Assembly: GCA_008477525.1 (NCBI GenBank)
Contig: SPDT01000007.1
Coordinates: forward strand, 3,906,001-3,970,000
Origin: Hypomyces perniciosus
Lineage: Eukaryota; Ascomycota; Sordariomycetes; Hypocreales; Hypocreaceae
DNA length: 64,000 bases
Reading direction: 5' to 3'
Shown: positions 34,117-45,547 of the stretch, in pieces
How positions within the stretch are numbered: position 1 is the first letter of the stretch
Layout: every line of letters begins with the position of its first letter
The notes under the pieces: generated by a model
Seen by the model: only the letters and a program-made list of their open reading frames with translations
The model's database searches: none
What the model was told of the DNA's origin: nothing
Program-made: the position numbers and the translations under genes

Positions 34117-35323
34117 ACAGAGTGAGTGGCTTGTCAGCATGAGTTCGAGAGGCCACGTGCATACATACAACAGGCGATGAAGAGATTTTTTGCAGCAGCA
34201 TCATGCAAGAAAGCGTTTACGGAAATGGGCCAGCAGGAGCTAAATGATGAGACGGCGAAAAGCAGCGGATATCAGTGGAGATGGGTTGAAGGTGAGAACC
34301 AACCATACCGGGCGCGCGGGAATGACGCAAACCCAACGGACGAACGAGGTATTATTATGTAGTATGTATGCATTATCACAAGCCGCACAGCCCACCTGTT
34401 CGGTGGGACGAGAAAGCCTCGGCGAGAAGAGAGGCAGAGACATACATACATACAAAGGTAGCAAGGTGATGGATTGAGCGGACGGACGGACGGACGGATG
34501 GAGCGGAGAGTTCGTGGCGGTGTTTGTTTGCTGCAGTACGACGACTAACACACTCTGTATGTAATGCACAGGAGGAGGCGTTTTGTCCCGCTCTCAGCCT
34601 TCTTTTTCTAATTAACCGAGTTGGCACTCCATTTAGATAGGGTGTGGGTGCGCTTCATGCTTCATCTTACATCATGTGGGGGGGATTGATAGGTTTGGTG
34701 TGGGTGAAGTTGTGGTGCACGACATACAGACAGACAGCCCAGCTAATACCAGCCAGCCAGCCATTTTTTTTAGCGGGGAGGGAGCTGTACTCCGTAGTTG
34801 ATATGTAGATATGTACATACATGGTTAAGGGCTGCCAACGAGACAGAGAAGAGAGCCTGATGAGGGGCATACATACATATACATACATACTCGTACATAA
34901 TGAGGAGGATGCAGCGTCGTTGGGCGTTGGCTGTGGGCTGGGATTGGCTCGATAGACAGGGTTGAGGGGAGGGATTGGGCTGGACTGGATGTTCATGCTT
35001 GGGAACTTTTCTTGTGGCGCGAGATTTTGACAACGAGCCGGGCCGCGAGGGAAGAGTCGGGCCAATTTGTATACTATAGGACCGCATGGAAAACCGTGTA
35101 GAACGTTCATGCACATGTTGGACCTGATTAGTGTGGAGGGGAGAGGAAGGTTCTGAGAGGTTGCTAATGCTAATGCTATAGCTGTGGTGTTGTGTGTTGT
35201 CTAAGTGAGTAATTCGTAGACTAGAGAATAGTACGATCCGAGGTGAGGGCTTTAGCACCGGAGCTATGGAGTAACGTTGCCAGATGAGCTAGACTTGAGG
35301 GAGAAGTAATTAAGCCAAGGGGT

Positions 35324-35361
35324 GGGGGGGGGGGGAGGAGAGGAGAGGAGAGGAGAGGAGA
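35324..35361. repeat. G-run followed by (GGAGA)n
   Basis: A run of 12 G is followed by about five GGAGA units. It is purine-only on the plus strand. Confidence 0.8.
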
Positions 35362-36100
35362 AGATAAAAGCCCGACCGAAGCCGCCGTGATGGAGCTGAA
35401 GTTGGGAGACGATTGATTAGTAGTAGACAGTAAGTGAGAGAAATGGGCAAAATGAGGGTCAAGACTCGACAGTCACGATGATTGAGGAGACAACGCGGAG
35501 GGAAACCCACTTTGATGCAAAAAGTACCCCGGAGTCGGGTAGCAATAAGAGGATCTCCAGAACCAAGTCGGTGGAAATGCAGATGATAATACTACGGAGT
35601 ATGATTTGCTTCCTTTCTTTATAGCCCATCGGGCCAATAGCATCGCGCATAGAGACCTACACTTCCGCAAGGCCACTTCTACGAGTAGCAGGTGGTAATG
35701 GGAGAAAGGTAACCAGGCCAAGACCTTTCCACACCTTGGGCAGGCTTGTGGCAGGTAATTTCCGTGTAGCCTCACAAAGGTGTGTCCTCAAGGTGTGTTT
35801 GTGTGTGTGTGTGGACGCGTTGAATTAGGTCACGAACAGGGAAGCTGATGGCGGCGCACAAGACGATCGTCGGCCTATCCGGGATGCGGACATCGGTGAG
35901 GCATGTGGCTGCAAGTCACCCGAGGTGAGAGAGCACTCGAATGTCAAATGAAAATGTGGGATTTTCGGGGTCTAGCTAATTAGTTCTCTCGCCCAGCGGG
36001 TCGGGGAAATAAATGGTGTAAGAAACGGCCTCGTGGTGTGAGCATCGACTTGCCTGTTGCTTTTACAGAGTATCGCATCTCGGATAAATCGATGAATAGG

Positions 36101-36104
<4 letters not shown>

Positions 36105-36149
<45 letters not shown>
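36105..36149. repeat. (GA)n microsatellite, about 22 units
   Basis: An uninterrupted GA dinucleotide run of about 45 bp, the longest pure microsatellite in the window. It lies within the upstream region of the caspase-like gene. Confidence 0.9.
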
Positions 36150-36151
<2 letters not shown>

Positions 36152-36442
36152 CTATCAAGAAAACTCCCCCGAACCGTCTATAGGTGATGGGCTGTCCCGT
36201 CAAGAAGCCGAGCAGAAAGAAAGAAAGAAAAAAGAAAAAATCACGCGCATTTTCACGAGCCTTTGGGGCCCAAAGTACGGAGGAGCGCTCACTGTATGTG
36301 CTACTACTACGGAGTACAGAGTGCTAGTAGTAGTATGTATCAGCCTCTGCATAAGGTTGTTTCCTTGGCATTCCGTCATTCCTCTGACCCAGGCTTTGTC
36401 TCCCCTCCCCCAGATTCTCGCTCTAATACTACCTCCGTACAA

Positions 36443-36460
36443 AGTAGTAGTACTACTACT
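36443..36460. repeat. 18-bp perfect palindrome of TAG/TAC triplets
   Basis: AGTAGTAGTACTACTACT is its own reverse complement. It lies next to CTCCGTAC, as at other sites where triplet palindromes accompany the TACTCCGTA word. Confidence 0.85.
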
Positions 36461-37498
36461 ACACAATACCATCTACTATTATAATAATATCTCCTAGGAT
36501 CTTCTTCCATAACTTCCTTTTCTTACTGGGACCTAGGTCCCGTACTGCCACTTCTCTTCTTCCCGCATTCATTCAGGCCTTTCTATCTTCTGGTAGTTTC
36601 TTCTTCCAAAGTGATTTCCTGCATCCATCCAACTTCCCTTTTCGTCGGTTGTTTGTGTCGAGTTATGCTAGCCTGCGCACCAAGCAAACGTACATAGTAT
36701 TATTACTATTACTATTACTATCCACTTCCCTCTCAACTCATCCGTGCTGCGTCTCCTCTTTCTCGCTCACTCGCAGCCTCAGGTCTCTCAAGCAGCCCCT
36801 GACCTTGTTCTCGAAGCGGTTTGGTTCTCCGTGCGTGCCTGGCCAGCAAAACCGGCCGCCGGGCGTCATCCTTGATTCCGAGCATAACCCGGCCGAGTGA
36901 CAATCGACTGGGTAGCAGTAGTACGGAGCAGCAGGGCTCTACGGAGCACTTAGATATCTACTACCAGGTTTGCGGACCTACTACTACTACCTAGGTAGTA
37001 GCTTATCTGCAGGGATGTTTTAAATACCTTGGCTAGGACGGCCAGTTATTATTAGTTGACCTTGTAAGAGTTCCGACTTCTGATCGTCCGTCCTGTCCTG
37101 TCCTCGCAGACCGAACCGAACGACGTGACCGGACCTCCTCGGTCTTGTCCTCTTCTTCGTCGCCTTCTTCTTACTCCGTACTGCCCTGTACAATAAAGCA
37201 AAGGGGCGAAAACGGCGCCATTTGCGCGCGCCACACAAAACAACAGCTCGGTGCTGCACAACGGGCCTTGGCGACCCATCGCTGCGTCCAGGCTGATCTG
37301 GCGGATCTTGCGACCCGAATTGACTGGTTTGCCGTCCACAGTCTTTGGGCCGCTCTGGTCTGCACTCATTTGCTGCTGCCCTGTCCAGACTTGGGACGGA
37401 CCCCGCGTTCCCGCGGCGCCTCACATCCATCACCACATTTTTTCGCTATTTTTTTCTTAAAAATTTTGGCGGGGTTAACTTTCAACGCGCGCTCTGTC

Positions 37499-37532
37499 TG
37501 TCTATCTGTCTATCTATCTATCTATCTATCTC
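37499..37532. repeat. (TCTA)n microsatellite
   Basis: A tract of about seven to eight TCTA/TCTG units in the likely leader of the caspase-like gene. Confidence 0.8.
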
Positions 37533-38046
37533 TCTGTGGCTGCAGGCTCTTTCTTCTCAGACACAAAACGATCATCGTTTCATACAACTTGGAGTCCCTT
37601 TTAGTCTCTCCTATTTTTTCCCTGTTGTCAGACTCAACACAAGCAGCCCTGTGCGCGCACGCAACCCAGAAAATCGCCCCTCCTTCAAGTCTCTTTGGGG
37701 TTGTTTTTGGCTCTTCAATAGACGACCGGCCTCTCCCTGCCCACAACTCGACCACCAACTAACTGTGCGCTGCGCGGCTTCAACCCTCGCAACCCGCAGA
37801 GCGTGGTCGGACCTTTTATTTTCCATTTTTTATTTCGTTTCATCGCAGAACGCATCTGCTCTGGCTGCCTTGCGGGAGGCGTCCTCTATTCTCCGCCTCG
37901 TCAACTTTCAAGGCGCCTCGATACTTAGTCTCTGGGCGCTTTCACCTTGCCTCACCTCAACTCACCCTTATATCGCGTTCTCCGGGCCCCGCCCCCGCCA
38001 ATAATGGGCATCTAATCGTCCCGCGCCGGTCCGCCATCCCACAACC

Positions 38047-40118
38047 ATGAACTCCGTCCACAGCCTGATCGATGCTCCTCCAGCACCAGCTCCAGCACCA
38101 GCTCCAGCCCCGGCTCAAGCTCATGCTCACGCTCAAGCTCAAGCCTCGGCCCATGCTGCTGGCGTCCAGGCGGGAGCTCAGATGCACGACCAGGCTCATC
38201 ATGACCACAACCACATCCAGCCTCAGCGCTTGGCTTCTCCAATGCCGACCGGAGGTCCGGCTCCGGCGCCTCTCGGCGCGCTCTCCCTCTCTCCTGTCCC
38301 AGCCTCGACCTCGGCTCCGGGTATGGTCCATACTCCAAGGCCCGAGGAGATGCATGGGCGGCAGCACCCTCCGTCTACGCCCTCCGTTGCCCATTACGCC
38401 CCTATAGCCTCGCCGCCGCTGCGCCAGGACACCGGCTCCTCCATCTCAACCCAGGCCACCACGGCCACCCTGGCCTCCATAGAGACCAACAACACATCGT
38501 ACAGTGCCGACACCTCCCCTAACCTGCACCAGTCTATCTTCTCCCTCAAGGATGGCTCCGACGTCTCTAACAGCCGTCGAACCAGCAGGAGACGCACCGG
38601 GCCTCTGTCCCAGCAATCTAGAGAGCGGGCCGCCCTGATCAGGAAATTGGGCGCCTGCAGTGACTGTCGCCGCAGGAGGGTTGCTGTAAGTTTCTCCCCG
38701 AAACTGTTACTAGCTCTGACTTTGTGTGGTCTTGTCTCGCTTTGAGTCTGTGGCTGACATCGTCATCCCTTCCGCAAAGTGTCACCCAAGCCACCACAAC
38801 ATGACATGGGAGGACGTTGTCAACAAGTTTCACAGGTCGCACAGCCCGACTATTCAGGACATTGCTCCTTCAATTGCCTCTGGCCGGCCTCTGAGTCCCG
38901 CCACGCCCCTCAGCAACGTTCAGACAATGTTCGCCCATGAACCCCAGGACATGGAGATTGACGCTGCCACTCCGAGCCACCACCAGCCTGGTCGGCCTCC
39001 TCTGAGCGAGGCCCGCATCCGCACGCCGTTGCCGTCAGGTCCCAGGCTTGAAAAGCCCTTGTCTCTGCCGGGAATTGAAAGTCTCAAGAATGACATACAG
39101 AATAATGTCTCGCGTATGCTAGCGGCTACCAGCCGTGGCCGATACAACGCCGTACAGGCTCTCCTGCTTTTCTGGCAAGACGACGACGATGCACCGTTGG
39201 TTCAAAGCGCCGTCAGGGAGCTGGCCGATGTCTTTGATAAGTACTACCACTATACGTTTCAGGTTCAAGCTATACCTTCCTCGTCGGAAAGCTGTAAGAG
39301 CTCATGGAGGTGGCTGTCGCGAAAACTTAACGACTTTGCCGAAGATCGCGACCAGCGTGACGTTCTGAAGATTGTCTACTATGTAGGCCACACGTATCTA
39401 GACGGCAATCGAGAGATGATTTTAGCAAGGTAATTCTTCCCGGTTTATTTCTTCTTTCAAAGACGCTTCTTGCTCTACTCCATGATGCATGTTGCCGTTG
39501 CACCTATATTGACTTGATCATTATAGTTCGAGAGACCAAGAGAGAGCTTCAACAATTCGGTGGGGTGGCATCCAACATATCCTCGAAGAAGCCTGTGCAG
39601 ACACTCTCATCATTTTGGATGCGGCTTACTATCCTTCTACTAGGATGGTACGCCAGCAGGGTGTGTTGGAGCTCATTGCAGCCTCCATATCGGAGGATCA
39701 CTTCGCCGCCCTTGATCGCTGTGCCTTCACCCGGGCCCTCGCTGAGCAGTTGCGGACTCGGGCAGCGCGGCAGAGCCCTCTTTCGGCGGTTGAACTGCAT
39801 TCGATTCTGCTCTCCCAATACCCTAAGATGGTTCGAGACAGGACACCAGAGAAGGAAGTCATCACAAGCTTCCCTGCTCCATTGCACACGATGGTGTCCG
39901 GAAACTCGAGGCTTCCGTCCATCTTCCTCTCGCCGGCCCAGCTAAGCAGTCCGCTACGGAACAGCTTCTCATACGAAAACAACCCTCAGTTATTCTTATC
40001 CATAAAGCTGAACGACGATAACGTCGACGTCGACAGCTGGAATGAGTGGTTACGCATGATGCCGGAAGGTATCAAGGATATCAAGGTCGAAGGCCCGTTA
40101 AGGACCTCCTTCAGGTAG
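38047..40118 (+). CDS. Caspase-like domain protein with half zinc cluster; probable pseudo-enzyme
   Basis: Three exons, 38047-38685, 38780-39429 and 39527-40118, give 626 residues. The N-terminus is a disordered Ala/Pro/His/Gln repeat (PAPAPAPAPA, AHAHAQAQ). At about residue 203 GACSDCRRRRVA joins across intron 1 to CHPSHHNMTWEDV. The C-x2-C-x6-C spacing is that of the first half of a Zn(II)2Cys6 cluster, but the second half is missing and replaced by histidines. Residues about 310-520 resemble fungal caspase-like (C14) domains: LKIVYYVGHTYLDGNREMIL carries the His of the dyad, and GIQHILEEACADTLIILDA leads to the position of the catalytic Cys. That position reads ILDAAYYPS, so Ala stands where DCC is usual. 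It is probably a non-catalytic regulator, conserved in related fungi as I recall. Confidence 0.75.
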
Positions 40119-40931
40119 CCAGCGGGGAGGTCGCCAGGCCTCTCATACGCCATTTCACTATTATCCGCACAACATTTGACAAGAGGGGGCATATACAACG
40201 AGGTCGAAGCGACCAACCTGACTGTTGTTCCTTTGTACGATCTATTTTTCTGATGTACCACGATGCAATGGAGACACACGCATCCTGCATCTGACAGACA
40301 CTGAAACTACGCACGATGATGAGTCTATGATTGACTATGCATCACGGCATCCTACAGCGAAGCACTTGGATTGGCACGATTCAAAAGGATCTGTTCGAAT
40401 AACGACGGACTTTTTTAAACAAAAAAATCATAAAAAATGCATATAGCATGGGAAATGGGAGCAGGCATACAGCGCGCGCAGCCCCGGTTCTAGCGATTTG
40501 AGAGACTTTGTTTAAAAACAATTGTACATAAACTCCTCTTCTCCCCTTCACGCGTGTTAAATATTGGCCATCTTTGTACATGGATCCTTGTTGTTTTCTC
40601 ATCGAATCAACAAAGAGCAACGCATCTATGGATGGAGAACTAGTATTAGTCTACCATCTTTTGTTGATCCTCTTCTCAATATCGGGTGTCTCAATTGGAT
40701 GTTGGATGAGCGGGACTGACGTAGAGCTGATGAGTGGGTCGCCCCGTTGCCCAGCAACCGCCGAGCGGCGTTTACCCACACCTGCACAACAAAACCATTA
40801 GAGCTCCATCACGACTTCCACACCACAACATTCACCGCCCTGCGATGTAAACACTGATTCTTTCGGCTATTTCTCTTTTTTTTCGTCCCTACTAACCAAG
40901 CACATGCACAGCATAATCAACATTTGCAACC
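40119..40931. other. Spacer between tandem plus-strand genes
   Basis: This includes the 3' flank of the caspase-like gene and the promoter of the BRCT gene. An ACGCGT hexamer lies at 40550-40555, about 380 bp before the BRCT ATG. The last 100 bp contain CT-rich tracts. No gene. Confidence 0.5.
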
Positions 40932-43900
40932 ATGGATTCACCACCCAAGCGAATGACGCGGGCCCGCGCCGCGGCCAAGTCCGGCGAGCCCTCCGTGAAG
41001 ACAACTAGAATCGTCACAGCTGCAGCAAAAGCCAGGACGACTATATCATCAAGTCTGACTGCGAGCACCAAAAGCACAGCTGCCAAACGGAAGACGAGAG
41101 CGGACGATCACGATGAAGAGGAGGCCAGGAGACCCAAAGGGCGGCCTAGGAAGTCACCGGAGAACGAAGAGGAGACTCCTGTGCCAGCACCGGCGCCAGC
41201 AGCAGCAGCACCACCACCACCACCAGCAAGGGCAACGCGGGCGAGGGTAATAACAAGTAAGACGGCTGCGGGGACTGTGAAGAGGGATATCGCGCCTGCA
41301 AAGCCTTTACGAGGTCGACCTAAGAAAACCGCGCCTTCACCCGAGGAGGAGGAGAAGAAGAAGGAGGATGCGCCCGAGCTAGCCAAGAAGACGGTTCGCG
41401 GCCGCGCTGCGACAGCGACCAAGCCAATCACTACTACCACGACCGCGATCGCGACTACAGCAGCTAAGCCTGCAGTGAAGAAGATTGTCAAGTTCCAGGA
41501 ACCAGACAAGGAAAACGTGGAGCCGTCATCAAAACCGAAAGAGCCCCCCGCTCCTGGCATTCGCGGCCGTCCTGCGCGACGAGGAGGAGCCACGGCAGCT
41601 CGATCCTCACGAGCGGCAACGAAGACACCAACATCCGAAACCGGCGAGAAGAAGCCATTGAGCCCTAGAAAGGTTACGCAGATTCCCGTTTCACGGGATG
41701 ACTCGGAGGATGAACTGGCCATGGAGAAGGTGTCATCGATCAAGCCCATGATGAAGAGCCCGATCAAGCCACCAGCCAAGAAGCCGGAGCCGATGCCTGT
41801 CGAGGTTGAGGCTGAAGCCACCATCACCGTAAACACGGCCATATTCAACCCACCAGAGAACAACACGACTGTCTTTGCATCGCCAGCCCGGCGGCCACCT
41901 TCTCCACTGAGAGACACGATGAAGTCTCCAGCCAAGAGAATCCCTGGGCCACTCCCTGGATCTGCATTGAAGCTTACCAGCAATGACCAGACTGGCCAGA
42001 CGCCTTTCAAGACGAATCTTCTACAATCTGCCGCCAAACGCCCACAATCACCTATCAAGGGCCTGGGCCTAGCATCTACGCAAATGCCCCAAGTCACCGA
42101 ATCAGCAGCGAAGCCTTCAATGCTCCAATCACCGGCAAAGCGGGCAATGCCTGGGTTTAAGCCTTTGCTGGAAGCACGACAAGCGGACCTCGTGGTTCTA
42201 GGTGAATCCCCAAGAATGAAGCCCCTTGTCGTGTCAACACCCACACCTACGAATTCAGCTCGACCTTCCGAGAAGCTTATGCTGGAAGACGATATGCAGG
42301 AGAATGAAGACGACGACGTCTTTAAAGGGCCAATCGAGGGACCTCAGTTCTCTGGTCGGATGTCTGCTGTCTTGCCTCGGTTTGCCGACCCGTCTCTCAA
42401 GGCAATGGCTGCGGTTGATGAGGAGGATTTGGAGGACGAGGAAGCGCTTCAACTTGTGGATGATGCCCCCGAGGTTGAGGGCCTCGAAGAGGAGCAGCAG
42501 GCTGAAGATGAAGATGGCGTTGCCGAAGACCAGCAAGTGGAGGAGCCAGTCGACCCTGCGGAGGAGAATGAGGACGTAATGGCCCTTGATGAAATTGTGG
42601 CCGAGATGGAGGAGTCTACCGAGTTGCCACCGAAGATCACGACTCTGCCAGAAAACCCTGTCTTCCAATTGCGACAGAAGGATCTGGATCCTTGCCACGA
42701 CCTGCACTCGACCTCGGACTCGGAAGATGATACACTGCCAATCGAAAGGATCTCAGCTACTCCTTCTGCTCACAAAACGCCCAAGTCTCGGATGAATCGC
42801 AGTGTCTCAAAGCAGTCTCGCAGGTCCACAATCGGCTTTACGGCTCTGGCTGACCAACTTGGCTCTTGGTCTGCGGCAAGCCCCATCAAGGCTTCATCCG
42901 CCAATACTGTCCAACCTACTCTGGCTAGCAAGAAAAATGGCGAGGACTCGGAAGCCGAGAACACGCCTATGAGGAACAGCTTCTTTGAGGATGAGATGCT
43001 GGTCCATTCTGAACCCACCGCTACTGCTCAGACACCATGCACGGAGCCCGCAGAGGTGCAGGTGCCAGGCCTCGATGACGACCTCATGGTTACTAATGAA
43101 GACATGGCCCTTGCACAGGAAGCCAACGAAATGTCCTTGATGGAATCCAGGGAGGCTGAGGACAATCATCGTCAATCCTTTGACGACAGCTTGTCTGATG
43201 CCAGCCAAGAGTACGGAGATGAGAACCAGATCCCCGATCCCGTGACGCCTGCTCGCCCGATGATGAAGTCGTTCCACACAACCACCAAGGTCCCCTTGAA
43301 ACCAGCGGATGATTCTTCGACAAGCCCTCTCAAGAAACGCAGCTTCAGTGCCTCACGTGTAGCCCCGAAGCGCCCTAGTGGACCGTCAAGAAGTGCGACT
43401 GTAATTTCCTATTCACCCAGTAAGGAGCGAAGACGGAGCTCTCGAAATGCCGGTCGAGGGGAAGCGGGGGCTGGTGCCGCGCCCACGACTCCGGGAAAAA
43501 CGGAAATGTGGTCAACGATGGGCACGCCGGCTCGAACTCCTCACAAGAACCTTGACCCAGGCCTGCTCCGTGGTGCCATTGTGTTTGTAGACGTGCATAC
43601 CAGCGAGGGTGCCGATGCCAGCGGCGTCTTCATTGAACTACTCACCCAGATGGGAGCACGGTGCGTCAAGAGCTGGAGCTGGAACCCCAGCAGCCCTACC
43701 AACAGTGAGGGTTCCAAGGTGGGCATCACTCACGTCGTCTTCAAGGACGGTGGCAAGCGAACCTTGGAGAAGGTCAGGGAGGCCAATGGGGTTGTCCAGT
43801 GCGTGGGTGTTAGCTGGGTTCTTGATTGCGAGCGAGAGAATGAGTGGCTTGACGAGTCGCCATACTGCATTGACACCACCTGTGTGCCTCGCGGAGGTGC

Positions 43901-44396
43901 GCGCCGGCGGAAGAGCATGGAGCCCAAGGCTCTTGCGAACATGAATGGCACGTTGGTCAGCAGTCCTTCTAAGGAAAGGCGCGAGTCCGCTGCCGCACCG
44001 AGCACGCCTAACCGCCGGCAGAGCAGCATCTGGATTCACACGCCTTCCGAAATGGGCGGAGACAAGGAGGAAGAGGAGGAGGACATGGAGTGGTCCAAGC
44101 TGATCCTAACCCCTGTTCCGAAGACGCCAGCTCCGGAGACCCTTGCAAGGTTCGCTGCTGAGACGCCATCTGATATCGATGATGATGAGGAGGAGGATGA
44201 TACTATGTCGCCGACGAAGGTGGATATGCTCACGCGGACCTGCCCGCCCAAGGCGCAGAAGTTTGTTGAGCTCGGTGCTGGTATTCTCAGCAAGGACAAG
44301 GATGAGCAGGTGTTGATGCGCTTGATGGCTGCGAGGCGCAAGAGCCTGCAGTTTGCACCCAAGATTGGCAGTCCTTTGGCCAGGATGTGGCATTAG
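40932..44396 (+). CDS. Large disordered nuclear protein with a C-terminal BRCT domain
   Basis: A single exon of 1154 residues in good start context (AACCATGGA). The first 400 residues are basic, Ala/Pro/Lys-rich and full of AT-hook-like RGRP/KGRPRK motifs (KGRPRKS, RGRPKK, RGRPARR), suggesting binding to AT-rich DNA. The middle (about 450-570) is strongly acidic. Many SP/TP sites (for example MKSPIKPP, LQSPAKR) suggest cyclin-dependent kinase control. The BRCT domain lies at about 874-976: LRGAIVFVDVHTSEGADASG, LTQMGARCVKSWSW, GITHVVFKDGGKRTLEK, then VQCVGVSWVLDCERENEWL with the conserved Trp. It resembles microcephalin-type or checkpoint-linked BRCT proteins, but no family name can be fixed. 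It probably acts in chromatin or DNA-damage signalling. Confidence 0.8.
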   Translation: MDSPPKRMTRARAAAKSGEPSVKTTRIVTAAAKARTTISSSLTASTKSTAAKRKTRADDHDEEEARRPKGRPRKSPENEEETPVPAPAPAAAAPPPPPARATRARVITSKTAAGTVKRDIAPAKPLRGRPKKTAPSPEEEEKKKEDAPELAKKTVRGRAATATKPITTTTTAIATTAAKPAVKKIVKFQEPDKENVEPSSKPKEPPAPGIRGRPARRGGATAARSSRAATKTPTSETGEKKPLSPRKVTQIPVSRDDSEDELAMEKVSSIKPMMKSPIKPPAKKPEPMPVEVEAEATITVNTAIFNPPENNTTVFASPARRPPSPLRDTMKSPAKRIPGPLPGSALKLTSNDQTGQTPFKTNLLQSAAKRPQSPIKGLGLASTQMPQVTESAAKPSMLQSPAKRAMPGFKPLLEARQADLVVLGESPRMKPLVVSTPTPTNSARPSEKLMLEDDMQENEDDDVFKGPIEGPQFSGRMSAVLPRFADPSLKAMAAVDEEDLEDEEALQLVDDAPEVEGLEEEQQAEDEDGVAEDQQVEEPVDPAEENEDVMALDEIVAEMEESTELPPKITTLPENPVFQLRQKDLDPCHDLHSTSDSEDDTLPIERISATPSAHKTPKSRMNRSVSKQSRRSTIGFTALADQLGSWSAASPIKASSANTVQPTLASKKNGEDSEAENTPMRNSFFEDEMLVHSEPTATAQTPCTEPAEVQVPGLDDDLMVTNEDMALAQEANEMSLMESREAEDNHRQSFDDSLSDASQEYGDENQIPDPVTPARPMMKSFHTTTKVPLKPADDSSTSPLKKRSFSASRVAPKRPSGPSRSATVISYSPSKERRRSSRNAGRGEAGAGAAPTTPGKTEMWSTMGTPARTPHKNLDPGLLRGAIVFVDVHTSEGADASGVFIELLTQMGARCVKSWSWNPSSPTNSEGSKVGITHVVFKDGGKRTLEKVREANGVVQCVGVSWVLDCERENEWLDESPYCIDTTCVPRGGARRRKSMEPKALANMNGTLVSSPSKERRESAAAPSTPNRRQSSIWIHTPSEMGGDKEEEEEDMEWSKLILTPVPKTPAPETLARFAAETPSDIDDDEEEDDTMSPTKVDMLTRTCPPKAQKFVELGAGILSKDKDEQVLMRLMAARRKSLQFAPKIGSPLARMWH

Positions 44397-45187
44397 GCCT
44401 TTATTCTTTTTTTTAATTCTTTTTTTTTAATCTTTTGCATTGCCTGGTGTACCAACTGGGGTGAGGTTTTTAGACAGGAACTGGAATTACGTTGACGCCA
44501 CCATGGCTTTGTCACTCGCTTGGAAAAGGATCAGGGATAGGGATATACGCATTGACTGGGTTGCTCATGAGAACATAGAACATCATGGCGTTTGGGTGAT
44601 TGTGGCGTTTGAGTCTTTGAGATGGCATGGATCTGGTATGAATATCAAGCACGCGGACGATTGTGTATGTCTGTTAGTATGTTCAGGGGGAAAAAAAACC
44701 TCTGGGCGAATTACTTTTATTTTGTCCCCAATGGTTGTGATATGTTAGAATTTATACCAGTAGAATCTATGCAGGCCCGTCATCCAAGCCCGAGTCCTGG
44801 GTTGGTTGCTTCATCCCAATGGCTCTCGGCGCTGTTACCCGATGCTATTTATACAGTATCGCTGGTCCCGTCATCAAGCAGTCGGTGAGAGAAGATGCTT
44901 GTACTTCGTACTAGCCGTCGTGAAATCCGCGCGGCTTCAAATAAGCCTCCCCCGTCTATACGCAGTCGTGGTCGTGGTCGTGCAGCTCTCGCTGAGTCGA
45001 AGCCGATCATCATAGATCGACCTTTTTTTTGTAGGTGTAAGTTTTTCCAGCCATAGCAACGTCGTGATCCTCCTCATTCTTCTGCCTGCTCGTCCTCTTT
45101 GCCCACGAGGGTATCATCATCACTTATACCATCCTCCCAGGTCCCATCCGCCGCCACCGGTTGAATACACTCGTCGAGCTCTGCACT
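44397..45187. other. Spacer between convergent genes, no gene seen
   Basis: A T-rich tract just after the BRCT stop (44400-44432) fits a 3' UTR. The remainder, up to the HYPK-like stop, has no coding content. Confidence 0.5.
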
Positions 45188-45547
45188 CTATGCTTTTACA
45201 TACGCCCTCATGGCCGAGACGGCATCGCCATCGTGGAACTTGAGCAGCTCCGTCGCCTTGGGTTTTGAGAGCTCAAGCTGCTCGACGATGAGGGCAACGT
45301 CCGCGGGGTCGACTTTGACGTTCTTCTTGGCTGCGCCCGCGGCGGCGGCGGCGGAACCGCTATCTCCGAGGCTCTTCATGGCCTTGTTGACGGCTTCTTG
45401 GTCGACGTTGGAGGAGGATGCGTCATCGCCGGCGGAGGAGTCGAGGTTGGCGAGGGCGGAGGCGGCTTTGCGGTCTTCGGCGGATTTGGCGGCGGGGGCT
45501 TCGTCTTCGACGTCGGGATTTGATGGGGAGGGGTTTTGGGTGGTCAT
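45188..45547 (-). CDS. HYPK: HYPK-like protein (NatA regulator, UBA domain)
   Basis: A single exon of 119 residues. The N-terminal half is acidic and Ala/Ser-rich (EDEAPAAKSAEDRKAASALA), with a helical segment (QEAVNKAMKSLGDS). The C-terminal half is a NAC/HYPK-type UBA domain (KNVKVDPADVALIVEQLELS, then KPKATELLKFHDGDAVSAM). Length, order and the final UBA fit the HYPK family, which binds the ribosome-associated N-terminal acetyltransferase NatA and influences its activity. The UBA also resembles that of NAC-alpha, but the beta-barrel NAC domain is absent, so HYPK is preferred. Confidence 0.85.
   Translation of the reverse strand: MTTQNPSPSNPDVEDEAPAAKSAEDRKAASALANLDSSAGDDASSSNVDQEAVNKAMKSLGDSGSAAAAAGAAKKNVKVDPADVALIVEQLELSKPKATELLKFHDGDAVSAMRAYVKA

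Larger units (their letters stand above)
33779..38046. other. Long repeat-rich intergenic region
   Basis: About 4.3 kb with no credible gene. It has an unusual density of microsatellites and TACTCCGTA-type words (34788, 35593, 36276, 36308, 36921, 37172). From about 36480 to the ATG at 38047 the plus strand is pyrimidine-rich with many CTTCTTC/TCTATC tracts, suggesting a long 5' leader or promoter for the caspase-like gene. Frames up to 219 codons at 37145-38004 are low-complexity and overlap in several phases. Confidence 0.5.

Noticed and set aside
37145..38004. Overlapping frames of 205 and 219 codons upstream of the caspase-like gene
   Set aside because: Several frames are open at once in pyrimidine-rich repeat sequence, and the products are Ser/Leu-rich without recognisable motifs. 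It is more likely leader or promoter.
41108..42244. 378-codon minus-strand open frame inside the BRCT gene
   Set aside because: It is antisense to a low-complexity Ala/Pro/Lys region; the Gly/Val/Ser-rich product is a shadow.
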